From Mesocentrotus franciscanus (lineage: Eukaryota > Echinodermata > Echinoidea > Camarodonta > Strongylocentrotidae), in contig CP137668.1 of NCBI GenBank assembly GCA_037976565.1, forward strand, positions 25,235,906-25,299,905: a stretch of 64,000 bases of DNA, written 5' to 3'. Shown here in pieces: positions 23,121 to 34,431 of this stretch (position 1 is its first letter; every line of letters begins with the position of its first letter). The translations under genes and the position numbers were made by a program. The notes beneath the pieces were generated by a model. The model saw nothing but the letters and a program-made list of their open reading frames with translations. It ran no database searches and had not been told where the DNA came from.

Positions 23121-24162
23121 TTTAAATCTAAATCACTTAATACTAATGTATCTTGTTCAGATATTCTATGTACTATTTGGCAAAATTGTTTGAAAGGTTC
23201 ATGTCTTAAACCATGTTAAAGTTGCTTGAAACTTTGAGAAAACAACTTGTGAAATTGTGTGATAAGGCCATTGCACAATGCATAACTATTGTGCAAAACA
23301 TTGATGATCAATGGTCGAACCCCCCTCCATCAGTTACAATAGGGTTAAAATATGCATGCATTTACTACGTTTTTTTTTTGTTTTTTTTTGTTTTGTTTTT
23401 GGTATTGAGTCTAAGTTCTGATTATAAGATGTTGAAAAGTCTGTCATACATTTTGAGATGAGATTGTGTGTCCGCGTAAATAAAAATTGAGGTTCAATGA
23501 AGTGAGTTTCTGTTGATAAAACATTTGCTGGTTTCATCTCTTTTTTTAATTTTGTCACTGTTAATTCAGCTTGTGCAGTTCCTATAAAAGCACTGTCCTT
23601 GATTTTTGTGTGTATATTTTAGGCAATAATTTACAGGGTTATTGTGTATCATGGCACCGTGACATTGTATAGTTTTATGAACTCTACATGCATGCCAAAT
23701 ATGAAGATAATAAAAGGAGTTAGTGAGGGGGACACTGTGAAGCCAAATATATGTCCCCCCTTCTTTGGGCCTGTGAATGGACAAAATGCCTTGGGCTGAA
23801 TATAGTTAATTACTCACAAATAAATACATGCAATTGAAAACTTGTGAAAGGAGTTAAGAGCACTGTGCTTTTCATGTGATAATTTCTTTGTTTTTTCTAC
23901 CCTGATATGATATAACAGGGTTCTTGGAATAATTACAATTTACATAATAATATAATCATAAATTTAGAAATTATGGTTAAGATATAGATCAACATTACTC
24001 AGAATATAAATTCCGAGTTGGTATGAGCTGTAGCCTTTATGACTAGACTATTAGCAAAACAGTTTTTGATCTCATAAATGTACATGCTTAATATAGGATG
24101 ACAAAAAGGGCTGGGGTCACTTCTTGTATAATATGGGAAAATCATTGATTGTTTTTTTTAAT

Positions 24163-24244
24163 ATACCTGGCTGAATGAAGTTTTATGGTCAGTTATTCAG
24201 AAATAACTCGCCCTAAAATTATAAAACTTCATTCAGCCTGGTAT
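24163..24244. repeat. Inverted repeat, 24-bp arms (MITE or hairpin)
   Basis: ATACCTGGCTGAATGAAGTT (24163 on) and its complement ending at 24244 form arms of 24 bp with about one mismatch, with a further inner inverted repeat AGTTATT..AATAACT. Could be a small MITE or a structured transcript. Confidence 0.7.
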
Positions 24245-25480
24245 TTACTTTTTACCATCCTTAATTTGCAACAAAAAAAGTGTTATAACAAAAGCTAGTG
24301 AATGAACTTTTGTGATTGCTCTTTCCATTGTGATCCATAGTTTGCGTATATTAGATGTGAAGTAACTGGATTTTTGGGGGACACCCTGAATGTTATACGG
24401 AAAATAATACAGAACAGGCACGTCAATCAAAATATTAACATTCCGGTTAAATGTCAATTGTGTATGAATTCAATTAACATGTATATGTGCACTTTGTGTA
24501 CTTGGCAATTCCGATGTAATGTGGGCTAGATATTGATTATTTCAGTCATTTAAAGACCATGTGCAACCAATAACAAGTTAACTGCTTTTGAACCATATGA
24601 TCGTCCACATTTGTAACATTCTGAATGTAATAAATGAATTATACATTTATTCAGTGATTTGCAAAGTTGATATATGTGTGTCGCTTATTGTGGAATTGCC
24701 ATGTACTATTTGTGAATGTTACGATTGTGTCATAGATGCTTGCTTTTGTTTGCAAACTCATTTATTTAGGGGGAGGGGGTGGGGTACTCAGATTTGTCAC
24801 CAATGGGGTGTATGGAGCCTCTCAACCCATACTATTTTATTAAGACTCAGTTGCCCCCTCCCCAAAAAAAATGTAGGCCTAACATTTATTAGGGATTCTA
24901 GATCATATTTACAAATAGAAATTTACAGATTTTTTAAAAACAAAAATGTGGAAAATGGGGGCATGTTTTTTTGTGTGCGTGCTTTCGTGTGTGTGTGAGG
25001 GTGTGTGTGTGTGTGTGTGTGGTTGTCGGCCAATGTGTGCCAAATTGCAATACCAATTAAATATTTTGACAGCCACACTGTCACAGATCAAAAAGAGACT
25101 ATGAATGATATCATTAATACACACACCGCCCCCACCATGCACCCCTCCAAATGCAGAATAGTAATTTTCTAGGGTTTTTTTTTTGTATATTTTTTATCTT
25201 GTTTATTTTTTTTCTTTTGAGCAGCTAGTTGGGTATACAGCGTCGATATCTACACACACACACACAAGAAAACTGGAGAGAAAAAAAAAACGGCTTCGTA
25301 TTTAGGGTGGGGGTCGATCTCCCCTTTATTATTCTTTATATTTTGATTAGATGGGCTGCTATTGCCACCCCCACCCCTCCCCTTCCCATGCAAGCCCCAA
25401 AACAACAATAAGGAAGTAATTATTTCGTCTTAGCTCTGTGTGATTATTGTGCTCCTTTTATATATTATCTGTAAACTGAT
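24245..25480. other. No gene recognised; GT/CA microsatellites
   Basis: (GT)n near 24990-25020 and (CA)n near 25250-25265 with otherwise low-information sequence. The 136-codon ORF at 24588 has no recognisable domain and ends in microsatellite. Confidence 0.5.
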
Positions 25481-25499
25481 CATATTTACTGTTTGAAAG

Positions 25500-25870
25500 T
25501 TTAGTTTGAAAGTTTATTTATTTACTTATCGACAACCCATTCTGGGTATCGGAGTCCATTACAAATACATTAGAATAATTTACATAACAGCATTTGAATA
25601 ATACATATTCAAACAAGCAAATCGAAAGTACATTAAAAAAGCAATATGTACAAAATAACATTAAATAAACAAATTATTTGAGTGATATAAAATTAAGAAA
25701 AAAAGGAAAGAAAGAAAGAAAGAAGTATGGAAATATATTACAAGAAAGGAAATTTGAAGGGAGTGAGAGTGAAGGTGGTGGGGTGAAATGTGACTCTTGA
25801 TTGTAAGTCCATATATCTGATGTTCACATTATGTCAATTGTTATGACATACAGGAAATAAATGAATGAAA
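25500..25870. repeat. Probable retroelement 3' fragment
   Basis: Begins AAAGTTTATTTATTTACTT, then text with CCCATTCTGGGTATCGGAGT, and ends in an AT-rich tail. Similar AAGTTT-ATT-rich starts occur near 21580, 30510 and 47120. Assigned by style only. Confidence 0.35.
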
Positions 25871-25988
25871 TAAAATAATAATAATGAAGAATAATCTCTG
25901 CGTACCGAAAAATATAACAGTAGTGGCGCATGCGCAAAGCTATCTTCCGCATGTCCATAGTGAAGTCGCATACGTCTACATGGTATCT

Positions 25989-27690
25989 ATCATATCACCG
26001 GTGAGTTCAGATCAGTGTGTGTGTGTGTGTGTTTGAGTTTTTACAGACGTGTATCAATCAGATATGATTATTTACGTCTGGGACCGACCTTTAACGTCAC
26101 CATCCGAAAGACGTGACCAGGGCTCGAACCTCGAACCTTTGAATCAATTCGTAACTTCCCCACGCAGCTTGGATTACAGGCGCACGCCACAACGCCCAGT
26201 TGTACATGTAGTCTTTGCTGCAGCCCGGTTTTACTCACTTATCGTGAAAATGACGGAACTACAGTGTAAAACGTAAAGTCGCGTCCGGGCCCCCCGGGCC
26301 CCCCTGGATCCGCCACTGAATAGTAAAGTGGTGTCCATGACTAAAGTTAGCCCCCAATCGTGTAATTTTCGGCAAAGTTTAGTTATGCAAATTTTTATTT
26401 AATGCTTGATATGAAGAACCAAGTATATGTTCACCGTGAATAGCTGACAAGACTAGTAACACTAACTGAATCCGGAAATCGTCCATTTGTTTCTTTGTTC
26501 TTGTCATGAAATATACACTAAACATACAGGCCAAGTGCTGAAATTGTGCACTTTACAGAACAATACATACATAATATACAACCCAAGATTGAAATCAACA
26601 ACAGAAATACTGTCAATATCAAACATTAATATTTTGAAAATTCTAATTAAATTTTAAGCAGTTTTACAAAAAAATATCTTAACTCAATTATAAAAAAAGC
26701 CTGTGAGTTATCTTAGTAAATATCAGTTACCACTGGGTACTATTCGGTTGTTTGTTTGTTTTTAAGCGCTTTATATTATCCATGGGCGTACGGGCACATT
26801 TTTGCGAGGGGGCGGGCTGACATCTTTTCAGTTTCTTCATGCCCGAATTTCATGCGGTGGTTGGCTGAATTCGGAACATTAAAATCTGGGGGTGAAGCTG
26901 CAGTCGACCCCTAGCCACCGCCTACCCCCGCGCCTTTTGCCCCTATGCCATTATTACCATGATATTGGAGCTTCCCTATCCATGATTTTCTCTTGTATAA
27001 TAGGTCCATGCTTCCACCAAGCGGGGAATACCCACTCACTGCATATCATTACGCGATAGTCTTGTTTCGTGCCGTTTTGTAGTTAGGGAGTAATAGTATA
27101 GTCTAACAGATTTCCCAAAATTTCTATTATCGTCATTCATCTCTTTTGGTACAATTTGAATTAAAAAGCGATGGGAATAGGAAAAGTGGTCGCGTTGAAA
27201 CCCCGATAGAGATAGAGAGATAAATAAAACAGACTGTGGTGAGGTCACTCATTAATATAATTCCTGCGTCAATCGCAACGAAAATTGCCAATTCTATACA
27301 TTTCATTCAACAGGTCTTTACGTTTGATTTCGTTTCGTATGAATTATTCTTCATTGCTGTTAGATTTGAGGTTACGAGGCCTATTCATTATTTTGACTCC
27401 ATACGGCGCCATTGCTTGGCCTTTTAACGGGAAAAGATCGAAGATAGCAGCGAAGATTATATAACTTGTCGATGATTTTGAAAGGCGGTAAGAATCTTTA
27501 TCACTCTAATTTGATGTCAAAGGCTATAAGATTCCTGTCTTTTATATTCTTAGGAAGAATACCAAGGCTCCATCCGCTCGCGTCACATACCAGCGGAGAA
27601 GCGAAGCGCAAGAACGCGTACAGAAAGTAAAAGTGTTCACATCAATCCAATATTATCATGATAATATATACTACAAAATACGTTATCATG
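25989..27690. repeat. Direct duplicate B of the ~1.7-kb unit
   Basis: Counterpart of 1-1695, with sequence continuing beyond the shared end (27691 on). It includes the SINE at about 26046-26200 and the same short ORFs. Confidence 0.9.
26046..26200 (-). mobile_element. SINE with 7SL/Alu-like head (copy B)
   Basis: Same as 60-214, part of the duplicated unit rather than an independent insertion. Confidence 0.6.
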
Positions 27691-27894
27691 TAATAATAGT
27701 AATGATTTTGATCATAACCACGGCAATTGCTGTCGACATTGGTTCTACTTTTTTTTTGTGGGGGTAATTACACCTCTTACCCGAATATCAATGTTCTTTA
27801 AATATTGATAACTTTTGCCCCTTTCCAAACAAGAAAAATAAGAGAGATATTTTACAATTCAAAACGAAAATGTTCACTAATTTATCAAAAGTAA

Positions 27895-28375
27895 CGAGGG
27901 GAGCTTATCATATTTGAAAGGAGCACTTATCAGAGGACTGGTGAAAAGGAGCATTTATAAGAAGGGAAAGGGGCACTTATTAGAAAGAAAAAGGGGTCAC
28001 ATATCAGAAGGAAAAAGGAACTTGTTAGAAAAGAAAAGGGCAACTGTCCAGTAAACGGGTTACCTATCAGAAATGGATAGAGGCACTTATCGGAGGTGAA
28101 AAAAGGGCATTTATTAAAACAGAAAAAGGGGCACCTATCAGAAGGGAAAGGGAACTTATTAGAAAGGAAAATTGGTACGTGACAAAGTAAAAGGGCCACT
28201 TATCAGAGGTGAAATAGGGCCTTTATAAGAAGTGAAAGGGACACTAAATAGTCAAAGTGAAGGGCATCTATCAGATATGAAAAGGGGCACTTATGAGAAG
28301 GGGAAGGGGTACTCATTAGAAAGAAAAAAAAGGACACTTATCTGAAGTATAACAAAGTGGCCCTTTGGGGGTACT
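27895..28375. repeat. Degenerate ~30-bp tandem repeat
   Basis: Units of AAAGGGGCACTTATCAGAAG type repeat about 15 times, ending about 160 bp before deaminase gene 1. The complementary repeat is at 9545-9870. Confidence 0.75.
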
Positions 28376-28537
28376 TGGAAAAGTGTGGGGGCGTGGCCTC
28401 TGCCTATATTATGTCGGGACAACCAAACTGTCCAGACGCACAACGCGTGTGTATACGCCTGTGGTTTTAACGCCCTATTTATGGTTTTACTAAAACAGGA
28501 GTTCGAGTTCAGAAGTCATCTTACTGAATTCAAAAAA

Positions 28538-29350
28538 ATGGAGTTTAGTAGCAACACTGAGATGAACGGAGATGTTCATCGAGAGCGGCCTCCATGCTGT
28601 AGGGAATACTCGAGTTAAATGGAAGATTCCTGCAATGTGTGTCAGCATTGTGACGCTCGTAAGCGGAGCAAAAACACTCCTCATCCATAGGAGCGGGACC
28701 AGACATCACGCCGAACATGGAGTAATAACATTTATTGAAGAGAACATGAACAAAATAAGTTCAGTAAAGATTATAAGCAAATATTCACCATGTAGCAATC
28801 CTGGTGTCGACTGTTGCAGCAGAATTCGAGAGATCAAGGAAAAGCTGATGAAGGGTGATGGTAAGGAAATTAATTTTGAGTTGGTCTTTTCGAACTTTTA
28901 TAAAATAAACAGACCATCTTGTTTGAAACGAGGTTGCTTTGAGGGCAATGTGAGTGGACATACCCCAACAGAAGAACACGACGGCAGTATCGACAATCTC
29001 GTTTCACTTGGGTCAAGCAGGGAGGTGGGAGTTACAAAAAAATCCACCTCCCTGGGTCAAGTATCAGAAGCTTCGAAACAGGCGATTGGGCTGAGTTAAT
29101 AGAGCTCCTAGCTCTATGGGATGCTTCACATCGGGTGGCAGCGCCTGGTCTGGCAGCAACCCAGTTCGGAGACAAATACGGCCATTGGCGCGACTTTGAG
29201 GACGCCGAACTCAAGAGAGATTTTGAGATTTTAAAGCAGCGATTACAAGGAGTAACGAGAGTTACAGAAAATTCACTGCGCAACATTGACATAAAGATTT
29301 TAGAAAAAGAAGTTTCTAAAATTAAAGAGGCTTTAGCGAAGTTACACTAG
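28538..29350 (+). pseudogene. AID/APOBEC-like cytidine deaminase 1, interrupted
   Basis: Zinc-dependent deaminase of the AID/APOBEC type, which converts cytosine to uracil in nucleic acid. The segment 28572-29099 carries HAE (residues 46-48 from the ATG at 28572) and SPC...C (P73, C74, C81; PCx6C), the three zinc ligands plus the catalytic Glu. Relative to paralogue 2 there is a net 14-bp deletion just after the ancestral ATG at 28538, so only the ATG at 28572 opens the deaminase frame, shortening the N-terminus. A 37-bp hairpin element plus a 7-bp duplication (29011-29061) shifts the frame by two; the C-terminal segment DWAELIELLALWD ... AKLH (about 29084-29350) is therefore out of frame, and the open frame stops at 29097-29099. 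Single coding exon. The N-terminal part could still yield a truncated 175-residue protein. Confidence 0.75.
29018..29054. mobile_element. 37-bp hairpin element inside deaminase 1
   Basis: CAGGGAGGTGGGAGTTAC...CCACCTCCCTG: 11-12 bp stem with an A-rich loop, flanked by GGTCAAG on both sides (29011-29017, 29055-29061). Shares its first 18 bases with the element at 15114. Removing the element and one repeat restores a frame matching the paralogue (SLGSSIRSFE against SLGRSIRSFE). Confidence 0.85.
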
Positions 29351-29455
29351 ACCATTTAAAGACTAAAGGGGCAATTAAAGAGGGGGCAAGTCATGTAATT
29401 CAACAGAAGTTGAATATTATAATATTGATGATGATATTAAATATACTACTACTAG

Positions 29456-29488
<33 letters not shown>

Positions 29489-29920
29489 ATGATTATAATA
29501 ATATTATTGATAATGATCACAAAACTTATGTTAATCATAATGATAACTATAATAATACTGATCATGACGATGATAGGCGTAACAATAACAATAATGAAAA
29601 TAATTTATATATTTAGAGGAACCAACAAAACCAGTCCGAATCTAACGAAGTTATGCTAGTAATGTTATGTAAAGCGTATGCCAATTACATGTGCAAATAT
29701 TATTGTGGAATGATGATCAAAATATCTTATACTATACTATCATTACAATGTTTCGGTTTACTGAAAAAGCACATTTCTGGCAATTTTACTCACCACCAAA
29801 TTCATGGCGAACAGCGAATAAGGTTAGGCGAGTCATCTGCATGGGTATCACAAACTGAAAACGAAAGGGAGAGGGCACATTTGCGATGTATTATTAGCTC
29901 ATGCGCATTATCATGAAGTT
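29351..29920. other. No gene; (TAC)n-like simple repeat
   Basis: Contains an ACT/CTA triplet run at 29440-29485 and AT-rich low-complexity sequence. ORFs here are not gene-like. Confidence 0.6.
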
Positions 29921-29924
29921 TTTA

Positions 29925-30110
29925 AGCAAAGCATACCTGGCTGGAATAGCTGGCTGGCATACTCCCCAGGGAGTGGAGATTGTGCACACAGTGTGCGCGG
30001 GCAAGAATCAATGACCACGGAAATAGTATATCTGTAAAGCGCTTAGAGATATCGTAGATGTATTAAGCGCTATATAAAAGCGGAATATTATTATCATTAC
30101 TCTAGTGTTT
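29925..30110 (+). mobile_element. SINE/LINE 3'-tail-like element
   Basis: Contains TGTAAAGCGCTTAGAGATAT and later AAGCGCTATATAAAAGCGG before an ATT-rich end, a tail pattern common to many marine invertebrate retroposons. The 5' boundary is uncertain. Confidence 0.55.
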
Positions 30111-30380
30111 GCATTTATCGTGTTGTCAAAGCAACTTTTAGGTAAGGCATGACAATTTCCTTTAAAAATACATCACGATTGATTGAAGGAGATTATAGAC
30201 TTTTAAATTGTTTGCACTAACACAGTTAAAACACTATAAACAAAAACAAAAAGAATGAACCAACCGTAGTTCTTGCGTTTTGTAACCCATGAGCACTACA
30301 AATAAATGAATAATTAAATGTAAAGTTTATAATGTAATATATTGTACCGGTATATGAATGATTGCATATTGAAATTATCT

Positions 30381-30464
30381 GGGCCCTGTCTTATAAGAGT
30401 TGATATTAATCGCAACTTATTTACGATTGATATCAATCGCAACTATGTACATAAGACGGGGCCC
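30381..30464. mobile_element. 84-bp palindromic MITE
   Basis: GGGCCCTGTCTTATAAGAGT at the left and its imperfect complement (ATAAGACGGGGCCC) at the right, with inner inverted TTGATATTAATCGCAACT-like repeats. The whole folds on itself. Confidence 0.7.
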
Positions 30465-30499
30465 TGATGTGCATGCTATCATGGTTAGTTTATAGTCGA

Positions 30500-32030
30500 T
30501 ATTTCAAGTTTCAAGTTTCAAGTTTTATTTGTTCCACATTTTACAAAATATATAGATATAGGCCTACATATAAAATAAAAATTATACAATACATGTAGTA
30601 TATTATGAGCACGTCTCAATGATTCTTAATTCATATAATAGTTAGTAGAATGTGAGGAACCTATTAAAAAGCAGTGCTTTTATATTATATATTAAATATT
30701 GTAGATAAAAAAAGCCGTAGCAGTAGAGAAAGACGTAATTTAGACGGGAGAATTTAAAACACGATGGAATAAGGATATTTGTACACAAAATAATGCATTA
30801 GCACCAATACCCTGAGTCACCCGGTTAAAGTGCGTAGTCAAAATGCGCATAGTCACCCGAGCAATAAGTTAGAATAGCACAAAGTAATATGTTTTTATAC
30901 ATTAAAAAACCGGAACATACATCATTAATTAAATTAAGATTATGCCAAATTTCTGGAAGGCAACGTTTGTATTTTGCTATTCAGTTATAATTGATCTATA
31001 CAAAAAACATCACTGTAATACCTATATCTCGTATCTCGATTTCAATTTTCTTGGATAGTTTTAAGTCTTTCCCCTACCATGTTTAGTATTATCAGGATAC
31101 TACATTTTCTGTGTTTATAACCATTTCATTTTAGCTGTGCACTAGTCAAGGCCCGAGATCTGCTTTCATGAAAGCTAGAGAAAATTGAAAGTTTAAGAAA
31201 ATTCGACTAACGATTCTATTAGGAAAGTTGTCCACACAAAAAAAATCATTGATCAAAAACAAATGAGCAACTTTGTGATTTCGCTTGCAACCAGCCTTCT
31301 ATTGTTTTGTAGGAATATGAAATTATTAGATAATCCCTCCTTTTGGGGTGTTAATAATTATTGCGGAATTTAACTGTTTCATAGATTAAAAGAAAGATGT
31401 TAAAGGATCCATATTAGGGCCAAACAACACGCTCGAGGGAGTATACTATTATCAGAATCCTTGCAAGGTGTTAGGACTGGGAAAGATTTTCTCTATAATT
31501 CCTTTCAGAAGATGATAACAGTTTTATTTGAGGATAAACAAGAATTACAACAACAACAATTTATAGAAAAAGATAGATTTTGGGAAATTCTTTGTTAACA
31601 AAAATGAAAAGCTGCTCCCTTGGGAAATCACAAAATTGCAATGTTTGATGGAACCTAACATTATGCAAAAAAAAAATCACAATTTTGTCAAACTTTCACT
31701 GATTTCTGTCTTTCATGTTTTGTTATAAATTATGAAAGTAAATCTAATTCTAGGTGGATTTTTCTTTGCAGTTACGGAACGTAGCTATATTATGGGAAAG
31801 GTTATCTGACATAATTCACAATGTTGTCTCTTGTTTTGTACAAACTAATTTGTACGTAAATACTGTGATGAAGATGTTAAAACTCAGAACTTCCTCATAA
31901 TATTGAAATAAATATATTACTGAAAGGAAAAAGACAGAATAAACCTCTTTGTTATGTTCTGTACCGACTGTCATATGATTGTGTAGGCCTTCGTATATAC
32001 TATACTTTGGCTGCACTGAACCTTCTCATA
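30500..32030. other. No gene recognised (AT-rich)
   Basis: 30506-30600 starts with three AAGTTTC repeats and resembles a retroelement tail. The remainder is AT-rich with no exon or repeat structure that I can support. Confidence 0.45.
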
Positions 32031-32033
32031 GAA

Positions 32034-32159
32034 AAAAGTCCGGACGATAACCACATCAAGGCTGGACAACTAGCCCAATACAGCTACCTAGGAATATTAC
32101 TCACAAAAAGCTGCCACCTGGCAACCTCAACCCTCTCTGAATGTCTAAATTAATCCTCT
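32034..32159 (+). pseudogene. LINE reverse-transcriptase fragment
   Basis: One frame reads KSPDDNHIKAGQLAQYSYLG then ILLTKS...LSECLN, stop. The YSYLGILLT segment preceded by a polar stretch fits the late part of non-LTR retrotransposon RT domains (…YLGI…). Only about 41 codons remain; no start, no catalytic motif, 5' and 3' parts missing. Confidence 0.5.
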
Positions 32160-32164
32160 CGATG

Positions 32165-32475
32165 TTCAGACGACTAGGGTCTACTAAGGCAAATACGCCT
32201 TCACTCGATCCCCCCTTTTAAATTTTTTAAATTTTTAATTCTTTTATCTTACGGTACTTCATTTTGTGTATGTTTGGTGGTTTGTATTACCTGACTGCTA
32301 GGAAAGCATGTTTATGCTCGTAAGTAAGCAGCCAGAGGACCGTCTGCTTAATTCCTCTCCGAGGTACTTGGTAATTCGAATTGATGCCTTATCAAAGGCA
32401 CCAGCGCGTTGATTTGGTTTCGGACCCGGTCCTCCTGGCTACGAGACTATACCTATCTACCACCGAACCATATCG
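32165..32475 (-). mobile_element. tRNA-type SINE candidate
   Basis: On the minus strand: GGTTCGGTGGTAGATAGGTA, then a B-box-like GGTCCGAAACC, then GGTGCCTTTGATAAGGCATC and CTCGGAGAGGAATTAAGCAG. The order and the 'GCCTTTGATAAGGC' block match the general form of tRNA-derived SINEs in marine animals. Ends are approximate. Confidence 0.5.
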
Positions 32476-33049
32476 CGATTTGTTCTTTCATATATACACG
32501 TATATATTAATTAAACACATGAAAAGTTATCGAAATAATAAATAATTGATAATACAGGATGATGGGACGAGCCTGCAAATCGATGCAGTGATTGCGTATC
32601 TAAACTGACTAAACATACAACTGCCAGACATTGCGAAAGACCGGAATCGTCAGACGAGTGACGTTATCGGATTTTGCAACAATTCGTACACTTGGAGTTC
32701 TGGTGCGAATCGGTTGTGCCTCTGTTCTAAATTCACGATAACATATGATTTACTTACAACCAGGCCTGCTTACAACAATATGGATCAACAAATATAAACC
32801 AAAAAGTAGCCTAATTGTTTATCTCCTACCCTACAGAAAAAGAATGCAGTAAAAATAGAAATAATTCACATGACATTTTCCTTGACAATAAACGACTCGA
32901 AACACGACATCTAAATGTTTGGTGACTAAATAATTATATACGGAAGTTGGAATTCCCACAGCATACGAATTGTTTAAATATGCAAACACGGTATACCTGA
33001 CTATTGTTTTGTGCTTTCACCCGATCATTTCCTCTCCTAATCACTCATT

Positions 33050-33148
33050 GTTTTAATAAGTTGTCATTCTTGAGATATTTTTTTCCTTTTGTATTAAAAT
33101 TAATCCTCGCGTCAACAAATAGGAATCATCGTACGTTGTGAGGACTTG
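33050..33148 (+). other. Possible 5' non-coding exon of deaminase 2
   Basis: A strong donor TTG|GTAAGT at 33148/33149 and an acceptor (TTCTTGATCAG) before 33852 would join a leader exon to a 45-nt 5' UTR ahead of the ATG at 33897. Deaminase 1 has a similar acceptor-like AAAACAG about 45 nt before its ancestral ATG. Inferred only from splice motifs; the exon's 5' end is a guess. Confidence 0.3.
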
Positions 33149-34431
33149 GTAAGTTATTTTCTTCTTCTTAATATTTCATTTATATAAAAAGCTTTAGCGT
33201 CAATCAAGACGTGGTTGCTCAACCGAATCCTTTCTGTACCCAACACTAAATTCGAATATAGGAATACGGTTTTTATCGTGGATAAATCGCAACGTAATTA
33301 ATTTCTTTGCCAAATTGTTCTATATTTCTCGTAGGGCCTTTATTTACTTTTTTTTGTTTACAAAAGGGCCGGGAAAGAAAGACATTATCCCAATGTTTTT
33401 TCCACTGCAAAGATTAAATCCTCTGGAGACAGATCTTCATAGATCGTCAACTTCAGGGAAACTGTGAACGGTTGCCCGTCTTTGTGAAGAATACCATAAC
33501 TATTTGAAATAACTTACACATTAATGTACGAGGTATATCTGTGGGTGAATAGTGTTGTTTAAGCAAGTCAGCCACCTCGGTTGCTTATCTTTTCGACCAT
33601 TGATCTTTGCAAGTGTTTACACGCACTCATGACACTGTCAAAATTACGACTTGATAATAAAGTAATATCGTCAGCTGTCTGAGGTAGTGTTGCAACCAAT
33701 AGGATTTCATGATCGTTTGTTGCTCTTCTTGCGTTTATAAAATAATAATTTCTATCTTTGTTTATTGGGAGGGGAGAGCAAATGTATATAGACACATTAG
33801 TTTATGCTAGACATTAAGTTGATTTGGTGTACTTGTGCATTTCTTGATCAGGATAAAGAGCGGAACCGGGTACGAAGTTGATTTGCCAAACACAAGATGG
33901 AATACATCAGCAATACACAGCTAAACGGCGCGGAAATTTTGAAAATATTCGTCGAGAGCGGACTTCCCACCGTCGGAAATATGAGAGTCAACTGGACGAA
34001 ACCCGTTGTTTGTGTCTGTCATGTGACTTTCTTGAATTGGAGAAAGGCACTTCTCATCAGGCAGAACACACCCCTCTTACATGCCGAACATTTCATCATA
34101 GAGTTCCTTAGAATCAACATCCCAAGGATACGTTTCGTCAGGATTTTCTGCAACTACTCACCGTGCAGTAAACCAGGGTACGAATGCTGCAACTTGATTG
34201 GCAAGATCAAGGAAGATCTGAAGACCCAGGAAAGGATGAGGGGTGATGATGTGAGGGCGTCACTCACTTTCGTTTTTTCACACCTGTATAACATAGCGAG
34301 ACCATCTTGCTGGAAAAGAGGTTGCTTCGAGACGGGTCGAAACGAGCATATTCGACCTCAAGAAAACGACACCAGTTTGTGCAATCTCTGTTCTTTGGGC
34401 CGCAGCATTAGAAGCTTCGAGATGGCCGACT

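Noticed and set aside
24588..24998. 136-codon ORF rich in Cys and Ile
   Set aside because: No family signature, ends in a GT microsatellite, no splice or promoter context.
30381..30464. microRNA precursor
   Set aside because: A near-complete palindrome with GGGCCC ends fits a MITE better; without small-RNA data a miRNA call is not supportable.
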